In this document: in pieces, positions 1-7,988 of the stretch
Layout of the letters: every line of letters begins with the position of its first letter
How positions within the stretch are numbered: the first letter of the stretch is position 1
NCBI RefSeq assembly: GCF_022549775.1
Contig: NZ_JAKZGP010000003.1
Location: 62,001-126,000, forward strand
Direction: 5' to 3'
Length of the DNA stretch: 64,000 nucleotides
Source of the DNA: Belliella filtrata
GTDB taxonomy: Bacteria > Bacteroidota > Bacteroidia > Cytophagales > Cyclobacteriaceae
Notes under the pieces: model-generated
Databases searched by the model: none
Told to the model about the DNA's origin: nothing
Seen by the model: only the letters and a program-made list of their open reading frames with translations
Position numbers and translations under genes: made by a program

Positions 1-1908
1 ATTTTTATGGCTCCAACTATCCCAGTAAGAGATGCTAATGGGGATTTTGCAGGACCCTTAGGTGCAGGGTATTCTGATCGTAACAATCCATTGCTTATGC
101 AATACATCAATCGATGGGATAATATTAGAAACAATAACTTCTTTGGAAATGTCTTTGCAGAATTGACCATAATCGATAATCTGACTTTCAAAACTAGTGC
201 AGGAATAGATTACAATAGTTTTTTTCGAAGAGATATAGAACCAACTGTAAGAAACGGGTTTATTACTAGATCAAATAACAGACTGATTCACGATACTAAT
301 GAGTTTTCAAGTTTGGTTTTTTCCAATACCTTGAACTATAGCCTGACTTCGGGCAATCATAGGTTTAGCTTTTTGGCAGGGCTAGAGGCTATTAAGGATG
401 ATTTTTCGTCTACAGTGTCTATCGCAGACGGTTTCGCAGTAGAGACCAATGACTACTTTGTCTTAGATGCTGCTACAGGAGCAAGAACCAATACAGGTAG
501 AATGACAGGAAGCAGGCTTTTATCTCAATTTGGTAAAGTGGATTATGCCTTGTCTGATAAGTATTTGGCTTCATTTACGATTCGTAGGGATGGATCCTCG
601 AGATTTGGAAGAAACAATAGATACGGGATCTTTCCAGCGGGTACTTTAGGATGGAGATTGATTGAGGAAGATTTTATCAAACAAGTTAAATCCATTTCTG
701 ATTTGAAAATTAGAGCTGGATATGGGATAGTTGGGAATCAAGAGATTGGTGACTTGGCAAGGTTTGGTCTATATGAAGCTAGGTATGGAGCAAATCAGTC
801 ACAGTTTATAGATGGTTTTTTTGAGTTTTACTACAACGTTGGTACAGCTTATGATATCGCTGGAAATGGTACGGGTACATTACCTTCCGGCTTTGTGTCG
901 ATCCAAGGTGAAAATCCGGATTTGAAGTGGGAGACTACAAAGGAACTGAACTTTGGGTTAGACTTCAGTTTATTTGACTATGCTATAGTGGGTTCATTTG
1001 ATTATTACAGGAGAAATACCAGTGATATACTTACAACTCCTCCTATCGCCTCTGTAATAGGTGAAGGGCAACAGCGAGTTCTCAATGGTGCTTCTACAGC
1101 ATCTCAAGGCTGGGAATTGATTTTGAGCTATAACAAACAGCTGAACAATGGATTGAACCTTACTGTAAATACAAACTTTGGAGCATTCAGAGATAAAATC
1201 ACTTTCTTACCAGAGGAGGTTCGTGCCGCATTCCCTGGGACAGCTCAGAATTCAATTATAGGTCAGTCGCAGTTCTCTATTTTCGGATACAAAACGGATG
1301 GGCTTTTTCAAAGTGAAGAGGATGTAGCCAATAGCCCAACGCAAGTGGGAGCAAGACCAGGGGGAATCAAGTTTGTTGACTTGAACGGCGATGGAGTAAT
1401 TGATGCAGATGACAGGGACTTTATTGGTAATACACTTCCAGCACTAGAGTTTGGTTTGGGCATTACACTTACCTACAAGAACTTTGACTTTGCAGTCTTT
1501 GGGTCGGGTGTGACAGGTAGAATTGGTCTTGATCCTTATATTTTCTGGAATAATTTCGTTCAAGGCCGTGAGAATGCGGGTTTAGGAGTACTAAATGCTT
1601 GGACTCCTCAAAACCCAACCTCTGATATTCCTGCGCTTTCGTTGGCATTTAATGAAACATTGACCTCTGATTACTTATATAGAAATAACTCATATTTCAA
1701 GTTGAGAAATCTTCAATTGGGATATTCATTGCCTGAATCTTTGGTAGATAGAGTAACAGGACTTGGGAGTGTGAGAATGTATCTCCAAGGTGAAAATCTT
1801 TTCTGGGTTACCCCTAGAAACTATATAGGGTCTGATCCAGAGAGAACAGAACTCAATCGAATTCCAGTGCCAGCAGTGTACTCCATGGGGCTTAATATCA
1901 ATTTCTAA
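1..1908 (+). CDS. susC: SusC-family TonB-dependent outer-membrane receptor, C-terminal part
   Basis: Outer-membrane receptor that, with its SusD partner, imports oligosaccharides using TonB energy; the neighbouring GH32 and fructokinase point to fructans. The frame is open to the first base, so the signal peptide, carboxypeptidase-like domain and plug lie outside the window and only about 635 residues of the barrel are seen. Typical SusC barrel motifs are present: SDKYLASFTIRRDGSSRFG, the LGWRL strand, RAGYGIVGNQEIG, and a DLNGDGVIDADD loop. The protein ends in an aromatic beta-signal (GLNINF). It is followed 11 bases later by susD. Family assignment is firm; the substrate is inferred from context. 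Confidence 0.93.
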   Translation: MFMAPTIPVRDANGDFAGPLGAGYSDRNNPLLMQYINRWDNIRNNNFFGNVFAELTIIDNLTFKTSAGIDYNSFFRRDIEPTVRNGFITRSNNRLIHDTNEFSSLVFSNTLNYSLTSGNHRFSFLAGLEAIKDDFSSTVSIADGFAVETNDYFVLDAATGARTNTGRMTGSRLLSQFGKVDYALSDKYLASFTIRRDGSSRFGRNNRYGIFPAGTLGWRLIEEDFIKQVKSISDLKIRAGYGIVGNQEIGDLARFGLYEARYGANQSQFIDGFFEFYYNVGTAYDIAGNGTGTLPSGFVSIQGENPDLKWETTKELNFGLDFSLFDYAIVGSFDYYRRNTSDILTTPPIASVIGEGQQRVLNGASTASQGWELILSYNKQLNNGLNLTVNTNFGAFRDKITFLPEEVRAAFPGTAQNSIIGQSQFSIFGYKTDGLFQSEEDVANSPTQVGARPGGIKFVDLNGDGVIDADDRDFIGNTLPALEFGLGITLTYKNFDFAVFGSGVTGRIGLDPYIFWNNFVQGRENAGLGVLNAWTPQNPTSDIPALSLAFNETLTSDYLYRNNSYFKLRNLQLGYSLPESLVDRVTGLGSVRMYLQGENLFWVTPRNYIGSDPERTELNRIPVPAVYSMGLNINF

Positions 1909-1919
1909 ATCAGATAATA

Positions 1920-3659
1920 ATGAAAAATTTATATAAAACATTAGTTTGTGGCTTGTTAGTAGCAAGTATCATGGGATGCTCTGATTTTTTGGATTATAAT
2001 CCAAAAGGAGTGTTGTCAAGTGAAAATGTCAGTACACCTGCAAATGCAGAATCTTTGGTGATCGCCGCATATGCGGGGATTGGAAATGATGAAATGATAG
2101 GACCCCTTACAAGTATGTGGGTGTACGGAAGTGTGAGGTCTGATGATGCCTACAAAGGTGGAGGAGGTAGAAGTGATGTGGACGTAGTAGACCGATATGA
2201 GCAGTATAACCTCACCCTCCCTGATATGGGAGATCAAATGGCGCCAAGGACTTGGACGAACTATTACAAAGCAATATCAAGGGCAAACTTTGCATTGCGG
2301 ACGATCAATAATATACCCGATGAAGATTATGATCAAAAGTTGATCAGACAAGCTGAATTAAGATTTCTTAGGGCTCACTCCCATTTTATGCTAAAGCTTA
2401 TCTTCAAGAAGATACCTTTTATCACAGAGGAATTGACTCAAGAAGAAGCCGCGAGTGTATCCAATGATATACCAAATGATGAACTATGGGATAAAATAGC
2501 AGCTGATTTCTTATTCGCTTACGAGAACCTTCCTACTTCTCAAGATGAAGTTGGAAGAGCGAATAGAAATGCTGCAGCAGCATATCTTGCCAAGCTTAGG
2601 CTTTATCAAGCTTATGAACAAGATGAAAGACATCAAGTTACCAATATCAACAGGTCAAGACTTGAAGAGGTTATAGCGTATGCTGATGAGGTAGAAGGGG
2701 CATTGGAACCTGATTTTGCAAATAACTTTCTAGATGGATTTGACAATGGTGTGGAGTCAATTTGGGCGGTTCAATTTTCTATCAATGATGGGACTGTGGT
2801 AAGTAGGGTCAGTTTTGTAAATGGGCTGAATTCCCCACATGGCACGGAGCTTTATGGTTGTTGTGGTTTTCATTTAGCCAGCCAAAACTTGGTAAATGCA
2901 TTCATCACAAATCCTCAAGGATTGCCTTTACTTGAAGATTTTAATAATCAAAGTATTTTCAATGTAATCACTTCTGGTGGAATAGCACCATTAGCTGAAG
3001 GTAGAACCATAGACCCTAGGTTGGACCATACTGTTGGGATACCAGGGAGGCCTTACAAGTACCGCAATTCTTTAAGCACTAGCGGGGATATGATTTATAA
3101 TTTTTCATGGGCAAGAGATCCAGGAGTATATGGTTATTTTGGAAATATGAAAGAGCAACAAGCGCCAGATTGTAGCTGTTATGTCAAAGAAGGACCTTTT
3201 ATTGGTACATCAAAGAATATAGATTTTATCAGGTACGCAGATGTTCTTCTATTCAAGGCAGAGGCATTGATTCAATTAGACAGGTGGAATGAGGCTTTGC
3301 CTATTATCAACCAAATCAGGGAGCGTGCAGCACAAAGTACCCAGCGACCGCTTGCAGCTGGAGCTAGCAATGTGTACAATATAGCTTCTTACGCATCTTT
3401 TCCAGACAAAGACTTTGCTTTACAAGCTTTGAAATTTGAGAGAAGACTTGAATTTGGAATGGAGGGGCATAGGTTCTTTGATTTGGTAAGATGGGGAGAG
3501 GCTGCCCAGGTGCTCAATTCATATTTGAATACAGAAAGACAACGCAGAGATTTCTTATCAAATGCGAGATTTACCGCTGGAAGAGATGAGTACTACCCTA
3601 TACCGCAGCGAGAAATTGACTTTACCCGTGGAGTATATAAGCAAAATCCTGGTTATTAA
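1920..3659 (+). CDS. susD: SusD/RagB-family nutrient-binding lipoprotein
   Basis: Surface lipoprotein that caps the SusC channel and binds the glycan. The 579 residues start with a lipoprotein signal whose lipobox places Cys at residue 20 (SIMGCSDF). The N-terminal SusD region follows, then the C-terminal signature EFGMEGHRFFDLVRWG and the usual NPGY end. It lies 11 bases after susC, so they are almost certainly co-transcribed. The glycan is inferred to be a fructan from the GH32 enzyme downstream. A CC pair (GCCGFH) in the middle and CSC near residue 420 are unusual but not diagnostic. Confidence 0.95.
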   Translation: MKNLYKTLVCGLLVASIMGCSDFLDYNPKGVLSSENVSTPANAESLVIAAYAGIGNDEMIGPLTSMWVYGSVRSDDAYKGGGGRSDVDVVDRYEQYNLTLPDMGDQMAPRTWTNYYKAISRANFALRTINNIPDEDYDQKLIRQAELRFLRAHSHFMLKLIFKKIPFITEELTQEEAASVSNDIPNDELWDKIAADFLFAYENLPTSQDEVGRANRNAAAAYLAKLRLYQAYEQDERHQVTNINRSRLEEVIAYADEVEGALEPDFANNFLDGFDNGVESIWAVQFSINDGTVVSRVSFVNGLNSPHGTELYGCCGFHLASQNLVNAFITNPQGLPLLEDFNNQSIFNVITSGGIAPLAEGRTIDPRLDHTVGIPGRPYKYRNSLSTSGDMIYNFSWARDPGVYGYFGNMKEQQAPDCSCYVKEGPFIGTSKNIDFIRYADVLLFKAEALIQLDRWNEALPIINQIRERAAQSTQRPLAAGASNVYNIASYASFPDKDFALQALKFERRLEFGMEGHRFFDLVRWGEAAQVLNSYLNTERQRRDFLSNARFTAGRDEYYPIPQREIDFTRGVYKQNPGY

Positions 3660-3739
3660 TTTAGCATGTAGCCTTTGAGTTTTAATTAAATGCTTCATAC
3701 TGAACAGTATCAAAATTGAAATTATTAATTTGAAAGCAT

Positions 3740-3837
3740 GTATACATAAGTGTTTGATCATGGAGATCTCTTGATTTTCGAGTCAATAAACCAGTTTAAA
3801 TGGTAAATCTCTTTGAAAATGAATTGCTTATGTATAC
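3740..3837. repeat. Inverted repeat GTATACATAAG in the susD-GH32 gap
   Basis: An 11-base sequence at 3740-3750 (GTATACATAAG) recurs as its exact reverse complement at 3827-3837, just before the GH32 start at 3864. The 76-base spacing is long for a simple terminator. It could be a pair of operator half-sites or a long-range stem. No regulator gene for this locus lies in the window. Confidence 0.4.
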
Positions 3838-3863
3838 TTTTTAACTTTATAAAACAGATATTC

Positions 3864-5363
3864 ATGAAAAATACAATATCCCCAATTACTTTATTGTTGA
3901 TTTGGTTGATGCTATCATGCCAGCAGCAAGAAAACCAAGAAGTGGCTAATGGATACTATCAAGAGCCATACAGGCCTCAATTTCACTTTAGTCCAGAGGC
4001 AAACTGGATGAATGATCCCAACGGGATGGTTTATTATGAAGGAGAGTATCACCTTTTCTATCAGTATCATCCAGAAGGCAACACATGGGGGCCAATGCAC
4101 TGGGGGCATGCAATTTCTGAAGATTTGGTACATTGGGAGCATCTTCCCATAGCGCTGTATCCAGATCAGCACGGTACCATTTTCTCTGGTTCGGCAGTAG
4201 CAGATTTGAATAATACCTCAGGATTGGGAACTGAAGACAACCCACCATTGATAGCTATATTTACCTATCATGATGCAGAGGCTGCAAAAGATGGCGCTAT
4301 CGACTTTCAAACCCAAGGCATAGCCTACAGTTTAGACAAAGGAAGAACATGGGAAAAGTATGATAAAAACCCTGTTTTAAAGAATCCTGGAATCAAAGAT
4401 TTCAGAGATCCGAAAGTAATGTGGTATGAAGATGCTGATGGTAATGGGAAATGGATCATGAGCTTAGCCGTGAAGGATAAAATTTCATTTTACAGCTCTG
4501 GGAATCTGATAGATTGGGAGTATGAGTCTGATTTTCAGCCTTTATGGGCGGCTTATGGAGGGGTTTGGGAATGTCCTGATTTGTTTAAAGTGAAAAGTAA
4601 TGAAGGAGAAGATAAATGGGTATTATTTGTAAGTATAAATCCAGGAGGACCTAATGGTGGCTCGGCTACCCAGTACTTTGTGGGGGATTTTGATGGTAAA
4701 GACTTTACTACCACAGAGGAGGAAGTAAAATGGCTAGACTATGGAGCGGACAATTACGCAGGAGTCACATGGTCAAATGTGCCAAAGGAAGATGGACGTG
4801 TGTTGTTTATAGGTTGGATGAGCAATTGGGATTATGCCAATGTGGTGCCTACAGAAGTATGGAGATCAGCCAAGACTATTCCTAGGTCACTTGAATTGTT
4901 CGAAATAGGAAATAAGTCGTACCTAGCCTCTAAGCCTATAGAAGAACTGCAAAAGCTTCAGGCGAGCACACAAAAACTCAAAGGAGATGAAATTGTACTT
5001 GAAGATGAACTTCTTGAGATCGTGTTGACTATAGATGAACCCAATTTTGAGTTTCAACTTTCTAATGATGCTGGAGAATCAATTGTATTGAAAAGGGAGG
5101 GCGACAAAATTCACTTTGACAGGAGCAACTCTGGAAAAACAGCTTTTGAAGCTGCCTTCAAGAAGTTGCACTCAGCGCCAGATTTGGGTATAGCTTTAAA
5201 AGATTTGAGGGTATTCGTGGATAAAGCTTCCATTGAATTTTTCTTCAATGATGGAGAATTGGTCTTGACAGAAATCATATTTCCAACGCAGCCTTATAGT
5301 CTACTAAAAACAGAAGGTTTTTCTGACACAAAGCAGATCCATGTACTTAAGTCTATTTGGTAA
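3864..5363 (+). CDS. GH32 fructan hydrolase (levanase/inulinase-like) lipoprotein
   Basis: Hydrolyses beta-fructosidic bonds of levan, inulin or sucrose-type fructans, probably at the cell surface or in the periplasm. I take the ATG at 3864, not the one at 3813, because it begins a clean lipoprotein signal with Cys19 (LIWLMLSCQQQ). The GH32 catalytic set is visible: WMNDPNG at 48-54 with nucleophile Asp51, RDP with Asp182, and WECPD with acid/base Glu236. The N-terminal five-bladed propeller is followed by the C-terminal beta-sandwich, and the length of 499 residues is normal. Endo or exo action cannot be told from sequence alone. Confidence 0.93.
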   Translation: MKNTISPITLLLIWLMLSCQQQENQEVANGYYQEPYRPQFHFSPEANWMNDPNGMVYYEGEYHLFYQYHPEGNTWGPMHWGHAISEDLVHWEHLPIALYPDQHGTIFSGSAVADLNNTSGLGTEDNPPLIAIFTYHDAEAAKDGAIDFQTQGIAYSLDKGRTWEKYDKNPVLKNPGIKDFRDPKVMWYEDADGNGKWIMSLAVKDKISFYSSGNLIDWEYESDFQPLWAAYGGVWECPDLFKVKSNEGEDKWVLFVSINPGGPNGGSATQYFVGDFDGKDFTTTEEEVKWLDYGADNYAGVTWSNVPKEDGRVLFIGWMSNWDYANVVPTEVWRSAKTIPRSLELFEIGNKSYLASKPIEELQKLQASTQKLKGDEIVLEDELLEIVLTIDEPNFEFQLSNDAGESIVLKREGDKIHFDRSNSGKTAFEAAFKKLHSAPDLGIALKDLRVFVDKASIEFFFNDGELVLTEIIFPTQPYSLLKTEGFSDTKQIHVLKSIW

Positions 5364-5423
5364 ATTGACTAGATTGAAGTGTTAAATTAAATCGGAGATA
5401 GGATGATTTTCACAAATATTAAA

Positions 5424-5452
5424 TTGTGAATTGAAATATTGCATTATCTTCG
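5424..5452 (+). promoter_or_regulatory. Bacteroidota-type promoter for the sugar porter operon
   Basis: TTG at 5424-5426 and TATCTTCG at 5445-5452 match the spacing and form of the Bacteroidota -33 (TTG/TTTG) and -7 (TAnnTTTG) elements, with one mismatch in the -7 box. This predicts a leader of roughly 170 bases before the start at 5635. Confidence 0.45.
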
Positions 5453-5463
5453 CACTTAAAGTA

Positions 5464-5609
5464 AAATATGCTATTCAGGACAGTTAAATCAATTTAGCAT
5501 ATTTAATTTGATATTTTAATTTTAGAAAAAAACCTGAAATCTGAAATATACATTAGCGGAAGGCATAAGTTGCAAAATGAGGCTTAGCAAATGCCAATGT
5601 GTATTTCAG
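5464..5609 (+). promoter_or_regulatory. Structured 5' leader of the sugar porter gene (two hairpins)
   Basis: The first hairpin pairs AAATATGCTA (5464-5473) with TAGCATATTT (5495-5504). The second is long: CTGAAATATACATT (5541-5554) pairs with AATGTGTATTTCAG (5596-5609) with one G-T pair. Inside it GGCAT (5562-5566) pairs with ATGCC (5591-5595) and TTGC (5570-5573) with GCAA (5587-5590). The element ends 25 bases before the transporter ATG. I do not recognise it as a known riboswitch; it may be a cis-regulatory RNA or a dispersed repeat. Confidence 0.5.
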
Positions 5610-5634
5610 GTTGAAATAACCTATCAATTACCCT

Positions 5635-6978
5635 ATGCAAAATAAAAATTACGTTCTCTTCTTATCCATTACAGCTGCGCTTGGTGGTTTTCTTTTTGGT
5701 TTTGATACAGCTGTAATCTCTGGTGCGGAAAGAGATATTCAAACATTGTGGCAGTTATCTGACCTTAAGCATGGTTTGGCTGTAGCGATTGCCTTGTATG
5801 GGACTGTACTCGGAGCGCTTTTTGGAGGAATACCTGCTGATAAATGGGGTAGAAAAACCTCATTGTTATGGATTGGTCTTTTTTACTTGGTGTCCGCTTT
5901 AGGTTCAGCCTTGGCTACGGATGTGAACAGCTTTATGTTTTTCAGGTTTTTGGGTGGTCTGGGAGTAGGTGCATCATCCGTGGTGGCGCCGATGTATATC
6001 TCCGAAATAGCCCCTGCAGCCAGAAGGGGCCAGTTGGTGGCTCTTTATCAATTCAATATCGTATTTGGGATATTGATGGCCTATTTTTCCAATTACCTGA
6101 TTGGCACGGCAAATCTAAATGAGGCGTGGAGATGGATGATGGGAGTAGAGGCTATCCCAGCTTTGATTTATACTGTTTTGATCTTCAAAGTACCAAAGAG
6201 TCCAAGGTGGCTAATTGCAAAAATGCGTGATTTTGATGAAGCTAGGGTGATTTTGACCAAGACTGACCCCGAAGGAGTGGATGAAGCTATAGCTTTGGCA
6301 ATAGAAGAAAGTAAAACCATCAAGGGTAAAGCAACCGTAGGGATGCTTTTCAATAGTAAGTTTAGGAAAATCAGTATCATGGCAGTTCTAATGGCTTTCT
6401 TCAATCAGGTGTCTGGAATCAATGCGATTATTTATTTTGCTCCCAGGGTTTTTGAATCGGCAGGGATTGCAAGTGAGACAGCATTGATGTCCACGATTGG
6501 TATTGGGGTGATCAATTTGGTGACGACCATGCTTGGCTTATACTTGATTGACAAGTTTGGGAGGAAGTTGCTCATGTACATCGGTTCGATTGGGTATATT
6601 GTTTCGCTTTCTTTGATGTCCTATAGCTATTTTGGAGGGGCAATTGATAGTAGTTTGCTACCGTATTTCGTTTTCGCATTCATTGCTTCACATGCGATAG
6701 GTCAAGGATCAGTAATTTGGGTGTTTATTTCAGAAATATTCCCAAATGAGCTAAGAGCGTTTGGACAATCCATGGGGTCATTCACACACTGGATTTTGGC
6801 AGCTTTGATAGCAAATATTTTCCCTTTAATTGCCAATAAGTATGGTGCTGGAAATATTTTTGCTTTTTTTGCAGTGATGATGGTGTTACAGTTACTTTGG
6901 GTAGCTTGGAAGATGCCAGAAACCAAAGGTCGATCATTGGAAGAACTACAAAGAGAATTACAAGGTAAAAATGGCTAA
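5635..6978 (+). CDS. MFS sugar porter (hexose/fructose transporter)
   Basis: Inner-membrane proton-sugar symporter of the MFS sugar porter family, 447 residues with about 12 membrane helices. Family motifs are present in order: GGFLFGFDTAVISGA (17-31), DKWGRK in loop 2-3, PKSPRWL after helix 6, NQVSGINAIIYFAP in helix 7, DKFGRK in loop 8-9 and PETKGRSLEEL at the C-terminus. Its last codons overlap the fructokinase by 8 bases, so the pair is translationally coupled and fructose is the likely cargo. It is preceded by a structured leader. Confidence 0.9.
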   Translation: MQNKNYVLFLSITAALGGFLFGFDTAVISGAERDIQTLWQLSDLKHGLAVAIALYGTVLGALFGGIPADKWGRKTSLLWIGLFYLVSALGSALATDVNSFMFFRFLGGLGVGASSVVAPMYISEIAPAARRGQLVALYQFNIVFGILMAYFSNYLIGTANLNEAWRWMMGVEAIPALIYTVLIFKVPKSPRWLIAKMRDFDEARVILTKTDPEGVDEAIALAIEESKTIKGKATVGMLFNSKFRKISIMAVLMAFFNQVSGINAIIYFAPRVFESAGIASETALMSTIGIGVINLVTTMLGLYLIDKFGRKLLMYIGSIGYIVSLSLMSYSYFGGAIDSSLLPYFVFAFIASHAIGQGSVIWVFISEIFPNELRAFGQSMGSFTHWILAALIANIFPLIANKYGAGNIFAFFAVMMVLQLLWVAWKMPETKGRSLEELQRELQGKNG

Positions 6979-7867
6979 GAATATAATTTGTTTTGGAGAG
7001 ATGCTTTGGGATTGTTTCCCAGATGAGGATGTAGCTGGTGGTGCTCCTATGAACGTTGCCTTGAATCTACAGCAGTTGAGGCTTGACGTCGCGATGATTT
7101 CTAGATTAGGATCAGATGAATATGGGGATAAGATGAGGGCTTTTTTGCAATCATATAGTTTTCCCATGGACTTAGTACAGACTGATGAATTTAATCCCAC
7201 TGGCTTAGTCAAAGTAGATAATTCAGATAAGGAACATATCAAATATGAGATTGTAGAACCTTCTGCGTGGGATTTTATTTCACTTTCAGAAAAAAATCAG
7301 CAAGCTGTAGCCAAAGCGGATGCATTGATATTTGGGAGTTTGGCGGTGAGAAATGATGTTTCTTGGCAGACCCTGTATCATTTGGTTCACCAGCCCTTAC
7401 TTACTGTTTTTGATATCAATTTGAGAGCGCCATTTATTGATTTTTATAAAATTGATAGCCTTTTAGGATATACCGATGTGCTGAAGATCAATGAAGATGA
7501 GCTGGATATTTTGTTGGATTTTTTTGAATTGAAAGCAAGTCTCGAAAATCGAGAAAAGGTGCTTTGTGAATACTTAGAAGAGGCGTATCCCATATCGTGC
7601 ATTTGTATCACTCAAGGCAGCAAAGGTGCAATGATGTATCAAGAGGGTAAGTTTTACAAACACGATGGTTACAAAGTGGCAGTAAAAGATACCGTAGGAG
7701 CGGGAGATGCTTTTTTGGCTGGGTTTGTGAAAAATTACCTGCAAGGAAATAGGCCATTAGAAATTCTTGATTTTGCAACCAAAATCGGTGCTTATGTAGC
7801 GAGTCAAAAAGGGGGTACGCATAAATATACCATGGAAGACATCCAGGGTATAGGATCAATACGTTAA
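6971..7867 (+). CDS. PfkB-family fructokinase
   Basis: Phosphorylates fructose delivered by the upstream transporter. The 298-residue protein is a ribokinase-fold PfkB member: the N-terminal GGAPMNVALNL substrate motif near residues 25-35 and the C-terminal DTVGAGDAFLAG motif with catalytic base Asp246. It starts inside the 3' end of the transporter gene (8-base overlap). Substrate is inferred from family and locus; a related hexokinase activity on other ketoses cannot be excluded. Confidence 0.9.
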   Translation: MAKNIICFGEMLWDCFPDEDVAGGAPMNVALNLQQLRLDVAMISRLGSDEYGDKMRAFLQSYSFPMDLVQTDEFNPTGLVKVDNSDKEHIKYEIVEPSAWDFISLSEKNQQAVAKADALIFGSLAVRNDVSWQTLYHLVHQPLLTVFDINLRAPFIDFYKIDSLLGYTDVLKINEDELDILLDFFELKASLENREKVLCEYLEEAYPISCICITQGSKGAMMYQEGKFYKHDGYKVAVKDTVGAGDAFLAGFVKNYLQGNRPLEILDFATKIGAYVASQKGGTHKYTMEDIQGIGSIR

Positions 7868-7924
7868 ATCAATGTTAGCATCTTTTTTATCATTTTTCAT
7901 AAGTTCAATGCACAAAAAATGTAT

Positions 7925-7946
7925 CAAAACCAACATGGTTGTTTTG
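7925..7946. terminator. Hairpin between convergent fructokinase and E1 genes
   Basis: CAAAACCAAC (7925-7934) pairs with GTTGTTTTG (7938-7946) with one bulged C and an ATG loop. It sits between converging genes and is followed by GGTTTTTG, so it may terminate the plus-strand operon. Confidence 0.45.
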
Positions 7947-7988
7947 ATGGGGTTTTTGTTGAGTGGTTAAAAGTCAGGTTAAATTGCG

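Noticed and set aside
1726-1965. Minus-strand 79-residue frame across the susC-susD junction
   Set aside because: Overlaps two firm genes and shows no protein features.
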